From Sutterella sp. (GTDB taxonomy: Bacteria > Pseudomonadota > Gammaproteobacteria > Burkholderiales > Burkholderiaceae_F), in the NCBI GenBank assembly GCA_020025915.1, contig JAHHRH010000006.1, forward strand, positions 1 through 64,000: 64,000 bases of DNA, in the 5' to 3' direction. Under the pieces are notes generated by a model. The model saw only the letters and a program-made list of their open reading frames with translations, did not search any database and had not been told where the DNA came from. Shown one piece after another: positions 59,779 to 64,000 of this stretch. A program made the position numbers and the translations under genes. Numbering within the stretch: position 1 is the stretch's first letter; each line of letters opens with the position of its first letter.

Positions 59779-62154
59779 TTACATCAGTTCTTGTCCTTCA
59801 CGTGCAAGAGGCACTGTGAATGTAAAGGTTGCACCGCCACCCGGCGTATCTGTGATGAGAATACGGCCATGATGGACTTCAACAATAGAGCGGCAGATGT
59901 TAAGCCCCATCCCCATCCCTTCGTCTTTTGTTGAATAAAAGGCATCAAAAAGTAAGGCCTTTGTGGGGTCTGGAATGCCTGGGCCATGGTCGGCTACGAC
60001 GAACTGAATAAAGTTACCTGATTCATGCAATTGCACGGTGAGATCAATCGTGTGATTAGGGCAGGACAATACCGCTTCCATGGCATTTTTTAAGAGGTTT
60101 AAAAGCAGTTGCTCTAACATCACCGAGTCGCCCACCATCTCTGGAAGATTAGGTTCGATCACGGTATTGATGGTGGCCTTCAATTTGTCTGCTTGAATGA
60201 GCGCTAATTCCATGGTTTCGTTGACGACACTTTCGGGTGAGAGTCTCGTAAATTGAGGATCGGTCTTCTTGGCAGCGGCAAAGCCACGGATACGCTTAAT
60301 GATGGCAGCAGCGCGTTGCGCTTGACGGGCCATTTTTGAGAGAGCCAAGAGGGTATCTTCGCGGCTCAATTTGCCTGCCTCAATCATGACGCTTGCCCCT
60401 GAGGCGTAATTTGAAATGGCGGCCAAGGGTTGATTCAATTCGTGTGCCAATGAACTTGCCATTTCACCCATGGTTACGAGGCGTTGCGTTGTTTCGGCTC
60501 GCTTCATCTGGGCCTCAAGGGCCAATTCGGTTTCACGCTGATTGGTGATGTCCGTAGCAATAATCATGCGAGCGGGCGTATCGTCCGTCCAGGTCAGCCA
60601 CTGGATACGGGCATCAAACCAACGATTACTCGTTTCGTCAAAGACCCCTTCACGGGACATGAGCGTGTGTTTTTGCGCGATGAGTTTCATGAGACGGATG
60701 GCACCATCGGTGGTGCATCCAAAGAAACGTTCATAAGGCGTGTTATGGAATAGTAGGCGCGGATGATCTTGGTCACCACTCACCACACAAATGGCCGAAT
60801 TCATGGATTGCACCACACGCGTAAAGCGTTCGTGAGCGGCCTTCATGCGTTCTCTAGCACGTTTTTGTTCGGTAATGTCGTAAAGCTCACCAATCCAACC
60901 AATCACACGACGGTTTTCGTTAAGAAGGGGTGACACATTGAGTTGGCCATCAAAAATGACACCATCACTACGACGGACTCTGAATTCGAGTGATCGTACA
61001 TGGCGTTCTTCGGGGTGCTCTAAGATGCCCGTAAGTGTCGCCGAAATATCATCTTCCCAATAAGGGTAGGGTGGCATGAGGCCAATCAAGTCTTCTTTAC
61101 GGAACCCTACCAACTTTTCAAACGTTTCGTTCACAAAGAGGATACGTCCTTCACGGTCGGTGACGCGAATCCCTGCTAGTGTAGAGTCACTCATTGCCAC
61201 GCGTAGTGAGTTTTCTGCAAAAAGACGTTGGTGTGCACGGTGTTGCACGCGTTGATTGCGTAATAAAAGCGCTAAAGCGACAGCTAAAAGACCAGCCAAG
61301 GCAATGATGATCCAGAATTTCAGATTATCGATCGTGAGTAACGAATGTTCATAACTGAGGCTCACTAAACGCAAATTCGGGTCATTTAATAATGGAATGC
61401 TCGTGATGTACGAGAGAGAACGACTCGCTGAACGCGGTTGCTTATGGTTAGTGAGCGGTTGGCCGTTTTGTTCAAAGTAGAAGATGTAAGGCGTCGTGCC
61501 AATCACGCTATTGGCGGCGTCACTAATTAGACGCGACAAATTGATACGTGCAATCAGAACCTGGTCTTCTGAGGGTGTTGGGACAAAAAGGTCCACAAAG
61601 ACCTGATTGTTGTCTTTGATGGTGTAAGGCGGCGTAATAATGGGCGCTTCACGCACGATGGTCGTTTGAATGGCTGTGCGGACAGCTTCTGAGTCCATGC
61701 GTTGCGGCGCATCATCAGGAATGAAGGTGCTTTGAGAAGGAGATGCCCAATGACGTAGCAAGCGATAGCCTCGAGTGACGAGGGACATATCAAGGACTTC
61801 ACGACGGTCTTGCATAAACGAAAGCGCGGCCAATTCAGCACTGGCCGTTCGTGGGGCGACGCCTGGAATTTGCATCAGACGCATGCTGGTCTTTTGCAAA
61901 AGTTCTGTGGTGCCAAGAAGACGCGATTCAACGGACTGAACAATCAGATCTGTGGACTGTTGCAAACGAATGCTTTCGGCGCGGCGGTCAGCATCAATCA
62001 TGAAGATGGTGACCACAATAAAACAGGCGGCTAATAAAACAAGTGCAGCCCATGAGGCATAGATTCCTACACGGGAATTAACGCTTGTGTCGTGCGAGGC
62101 ATTGAGTTTTTTAAACGTTGACGCGACTTGTTCGTCGGTAAAGTCAATGGGCAT
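59779..62154 (-). CDS. Membrane PAS sensor histidine kinase (FixL-like)
   Basis: Sensor of 791 residues with two membrane helices (about 33-52 and 283-303) enclosing a periplasmic sensory domain of about 230 residues, which lacks a recognised ligand motif. Two PAS regions follow (about 330-450, with RVTDREGRILFVNETFEKLVGFRKEDLIG, and about 460-560), then HisKA with SSLAHELNQPLAAISNYASG (His571) and an HATPase domain with LLLNLLKNAMEAV, ADHGPGIPD and GMGMGLNICRSIVE. It resembles oxygen/redox FixL-type or DctB-like kinases, but no heme-binding His is certain. It is the first gene of the pair with the FixJ-type regulator. Confidence 0.92.
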   Translation of the reverse strand: MPIDFTDEQVASTFKKLNASHDTSVNSRVGIYASWAALVLLAACFIVVTIFMIDADRRAESIRLQQSTDLIVQSVESRLLGTTELLQKTSMRLMQIPGVAPRTASAELAALSFMQDRREVLDMSLVTRGYRLLRHWASPSQSTFIPDDAPQRMDSEAVRTAIQTTIVREAPIITPPYTIKDNNQVFVDLFVPTPSEDQVLIARINLSRLISDAANSVIGTTPYIFYFEQNGQPLTNHKQPRSASRSLSYITSIPLLNDPNLRLVSLSYEHSLLTIDNLKFWIIIALAGLLAVALALLLRNQRVQHRAHQRLFAENSLRVAMSDSTLAGIRVTDREGRILFVNETFEKLVGFRKEDLIGLMPPYPYWEDDISATLTGILEHPEERHVRSLEFRVRRSDGVIFDGQLNVSPLLNENRRVIGWIGELYDITEQKRARERMKAAHERFTRVVQSMNSAICVVSGDQDHPRLLFHNTPYERFFGCTTDGAIRLMKLIAQKHTLMSREGVFDETSNRWFDARIQWLTWTDDTPARMIIATDITNQRETELALEAQMKRAETTQRLVTMGEMASSLAHELNQPLAAISNYASGASVMIEAGKLSREDTLLALSKMARQAQRAAAIIKRIRGFAAAKKTDPQFTRLSPESVVNETMELALIQADKLKATINTVIEPNLPEMVGDSVMLEQLLLNLLKNAMEAVLSCPNHTIDLTVQLHESGNFIQFVVADHGPGIPDPTKALLFDAFYSTKDEGMGMGLNICRSIVEVHHGRILITDTPGGGATFTFTVPLAREGQELM

Positions 62155-62277
62155 GTCAATAGGTCTGAAAATAGTTGCGTGTGGGTGAATTGTAGTCTAG
62201 TGCGCAGGTGACATTCTATATAAGCGCACTTGTAGCGCATTTGGCATCATAGCTTCGCATCAGGCGTCAGGCTCTGT

Positions 62278-62299
62278 AAAATAGTAAGCTAACTATTTT
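62278..62299 (+). other. Short inverted repeat upstream of rpiA
   Basis: AAAATAGT (62278-62285) and ACTATTTT (62292-62299) form a perfect 8-bp inverted repeat with a 6-base spacer, 22 bases before the rpiA start. It could be an operator or a hairpin in the leader; no regulator is assigned. Confidence 0.35.
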
Positions 62300-62321
62300 C
62301 TTACCTTTTCGGAAGACTCTC

Positions 62322-62987
62322 ATGGCTCTAACTCAGCAGGAACTTAAGCGTGAAGTGGCTCGTGCGGCCCTTGCCTATGTAGAAGACGGTCGTATTCTCG
62401 GTGTTGGTACTGGGTCGACGGTTGATCAATTTATTGATCAGTTGCCGACGATCCGTGAAAAGATTCCGGCTTGTGTGTCGTCAAGCGAACGTTCAACGAA
62501 GCGTCTTGAAGCTTTGGGCTTTAAGGTCTTGGATATGAACGAAGTTGATGATATCGGTGTTTATGTCGACGGCGCCGATGAAATTGATCCTGGTTTTTCG
62601 ATGATCAAAGGGGGCGGCGGCGCTTTGACGCGTGAAAAGATTGTAGCCTCGATTTCGGGTCGATTTGTTTGCATTGCGGATGCTTCGAAGCAAGTGCCAG
62701 TGTTGGGTCACTTCCCTTTGCCCGTCGAAGTGATTCCGATGGCCGCACGTGCGGTGAAGGCAAAGCTCGAAGCGTTGGGCGCTACAGTGGTGTTACGTGA
62801 CTTTGTGACCGATAACGGTTGTCACATTTTGGATGCTGCTGGTCTTGAGATTACAGACCCGAAGGCGCTTGAAGCAGAAATCAATAGCTGGCCTGGTGTC
62901 GTGACTGTGGGTCTTTTTGCCGCTCGTGGTGCGGATGTCTTGCTCTTAGGTACGCAGGACGGCGTTAAGACATTTGAACGCGTCTAG
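62322..62987 (+). CDS. rpiA: Ribose-5-phosphate isomerase A
   Basis: Interconverts ribose-5-phosphate and ribulose-5-phosphate in the pentose phosphate pathway. The 221-residue protein has GVGTGSTVDQFIDQLP (phosphate binding), VYVDGADEIDPGFSMIKGGGGALTREKIVAS with the catalytic Asp/Lys/Glu residues, FVCIADASKQVPVLGHFPLPVEVIPMA and GLFAARGADVLLLGTQDGV. Length matches E. coli RpiA (219). It has its own promoter region (62155-62321) and is divergent from the sensor kinase. Confidence 0.97.
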   Translation: MALTQQELKREVARAALAYVEDGRILGVGTGSTVDQFIDQLPTIREKIPACVSSSERSTKRLEALGFKVLDMNEVDDIGVYVDGADEIDPGFSMIKGGGGALTREKIVASISGRFVCIADASKQVPVLGHFPLPVEVIPMAARAVKAKLEALGATVVLRDFVTDNGCHILDAAGLEITDPKALEAEINSWPGVVTVGLFAARGADVLLLGTQDGVKTFERV

Positions 62988-63010
62988 ATTTGTTGTTTGG
63001 GTAAAGAAAC

Positions 63011-63042
63011 AAAAAAAGCCCTGTCTTTTAAAAAGGCAGGGC
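63011..63042 (-). terminator. Terminator between rpiA and yggX
   Basis: A 12-bp stem (63018-63029 with 63031-63042, one G-U) with seven Ts on the minus strand. It primarily terminates yggX and may also serve rpiA. Confidence 0.8.
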
Positions 63043-63076
63043 GTTGGTCTGCGAAAGCGGTTAAGCTAACGAACGC

Positions 63077-63361
63077 TTAGTACTTGGGCGGCACTGGCAC
63101 AAAGTTTTCCGGCACCTTGACGCCTTCAGCGTCACCAAAGAAATAACGTTCGCACTGCTGCATCAGATGCTGACGTGCAGACAAGTCGGCCAAGTTAAGG
63201 CCATATTCATTCACCATCATCGTCTGAAGACGCGTCCATTCAGTCCAGGCTTCTTTACTCACTTCGCGCCAAATGCGAGCGCCAAGTTCGCCAGGGAAGG
63301 GTGGATAATCAAGGCCTTCAGCTTCCTTGTTGAGTTTCACGCAGTTAACCATGCGAGCCAT
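63077..63361 (-). CDS. yggX: Fe(II)-trafficking / oxidative protection protein YggX
   Basis: Small (94-residue) iron-associated protein that protects iron-sulfur clusters. The sequence MARMVNCVKLNKEAEGLDYPPFPGELGARIWREVSKEAWTEWTRLQTMMVNEYGLNL is a textbook YggX N-terminus, with the single conserved Cys7, and the end is EGVKVPENFVPVPPKY. It reads toward rpiA with a terminator between. Confidence 0.96.
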   Translation of the reverse strand: MARMVNCVKLNKEAEGLDYPPFPGELGARIWREVSKEAWTEWTRLQTMMVNEYGLNLADLSARQHLMQQCERYFFGDAEGVKVPENFVPVPPKY

Positions 63362-63531
63362 CAGTTTGCTCCTTCGTTAAGGTGTTGAAAACGGTTCGGC
63401 ATTTGACCGTCCGTTCAATCAGTCCGTACATTGTAGCGCGAGTCTAATGTGAGGCTCGTGACGAATTGATCGAAAGACACGTGAGCTTACAAAGAGTTCG
63501 TTGTTTTATTCAATAGAGAATTAGTAAATTT

Positions 63532-64000
63532 ATGTCTGATCGTGCGCTTTTTGCGGCCTTTCAAAAAGTAAAGGCCCAGGTCGATGGAGCCGTTTCGGCG
63601 ACCCGTGAAAAAGAAGCTAAAGCTCGCGCCGAAGAAGAAAAGGCCAAGGCGCAAAAGAAGGCACGCGTCATCAAGGCGGCGGAGGCCAAAAAAGAAAAGG
63701 CGAGTGGTGCGACCATTAGTGCGTCGGCCTTTAGTGCTAAAGGCGGCTTTGGTGAAGCCTTAGCTACGGCAGCTCGCTCTTCGGGCGCTTCATTCCAGAT
63801 GGCAGAGCGTACACATAGTCCGAAGAAAAAACAATATGCCGCTGTGGTTGACCTTAAGACGCGAAGTGCCCATCACACACAACCCTCGACGACTCAGACT
63901 CATCCTACTTCTAAGCAACGTTATCAAGAGGCTAAGCAGCCGATTCCAAAAAACAAAACGCAACCACAACCGACAAAGGCGCTCGATAGTAAGAAAGAAC
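63532..64000 (+). CDS. Lys/Ala-rich protein, cut by window edge
   Basis: An open frame from ATG 63532 runs 156 codons without a stop to the right edge. The first 20 residues (MSDRALFAAFQKVKAQVDGA) may form a helix. Residues 23-60 are a charged Lys/Glu/Ala run of coiled-coil type, followed by SGATISASAFSAKGGFGEALATAARS and then a Gln/Pro/Thr/Lys-rich disordered stretch from about 115. I do not recognise it; such N-termini occur on DNA/RNA-binding proteins and helicase extensions. The C-terminal part lies outside the window. Confidence 0.65.
   Translation, partial: MSDRALFAAFQKVKAQVDGAVSATREKEAKARAEEEKAKAQKKARVIKAAEAKKEKASGATISASAFSAKGGFGEALATAARSSGASFQMAERTHSPKKKQYAAVVDLKTRSAHHTQPSTTQTHPTSKQRYQEAKQPIPKNKTQPQPTKALDSKKE

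Noticed and set aside
1..64000. CRISPR array, prophage, transposase or integrase
   Set aside because: No regularly spaced repeats, phage structural genes or transposase motifs were found on either strand.

Overview
The window reads as a gene-dense chromosomal segment of a Gram-negative betaproteobacterium of the order Burkholderiales. A moderate-GC, gut-type Sutterellaceae (Sutterella/Parasutterella-like) is my best guess, by inference. Supporting gene orders are ZapB-like - zapA - 6S RNA - EVE protein; divergent bamE / fur; pepA - holC - small helical protein - valS; gmk - rpoZ - spoT; glnA - ntrB - ntrC; and a FixL/FixJ-type pair next to folD and prlC. No plasmid, phage, integrase, insertion sequence or CRISPR array was seen.

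Layout. 1-2.6 kb: EVE protein, 6S RNA, zapA and a ZapB-like gene, bamE, fur. 2.7-4.7 kb: a broken membrane acyltransferase/SGNH gene. 4.8-6.3 kb: tRNA-Val, rnhA and a methyltransferase. 6.4-12.3 kb: mltD, fabI, nadK, recN. 12.3-16.9 kb: a lipooligosaccharide block (GT2, GT25, GT9, msbA). 17-25 kb: sdaA, a DMT transporter, rfbB, rng, sbcB, a beta-hydroxyacid dehydrogenase and an AT-rich licD gene. 25-31 kb: glnS with an unusual in-frame insert, then dnaE. 31-36 kb: a tRNA-Pro/Arg/His operon, argH, an alanine symporter, a small WYL-like protein and a GT90 glycosyltransferase. 36-42.4 kb: valS, holC, pepA, a VOC protein, tRNA-Ala. 42.4-49.6 kb: spoT, rpoZ, gmk, yicC, rph, rdgB, hemW. 49.6-55.1 kb: the nitrogen-control operon glnA-ntrB-ntrC, followed by two overlapping unrecognised genes. 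55.1-64 kb: xthA, prlC, folD, a two-component system, rpiA, yggX and the start of a Lys/Ala-rich gene cut by the window edge.

How it fits together. Most genes are housekeeping: translation, replication and repair, stringent response, cell division, envelope assembly. Two themes stand out. Surface-glycan genes are scattered in small pieces among core genes rather than in one locus (acyltransferase, GT2, GT25, GT9, msbA, rfbB, licD, GT90), and the most AT-rich of them look acquired. Nitrogen control is complete in cis: a canonical sigma-54 promoter and an NtrC-like site lie ahead of glnA, with ntrB and ntrC just downstream.

Most notable observations: a 291-bp in-frame insert in the catalytic part of glutaminyl-tRNA synthetase, bracketed by an 8-base direct repeat, whose removal restores the canonical sequence; two unknown genes translationally coupled to ntrC; and a structured fabI leader with a possible micro-ORF. 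I found no clearly new multi-gene defence or mobile system. No gene-free stretch exceeds 300 bases.
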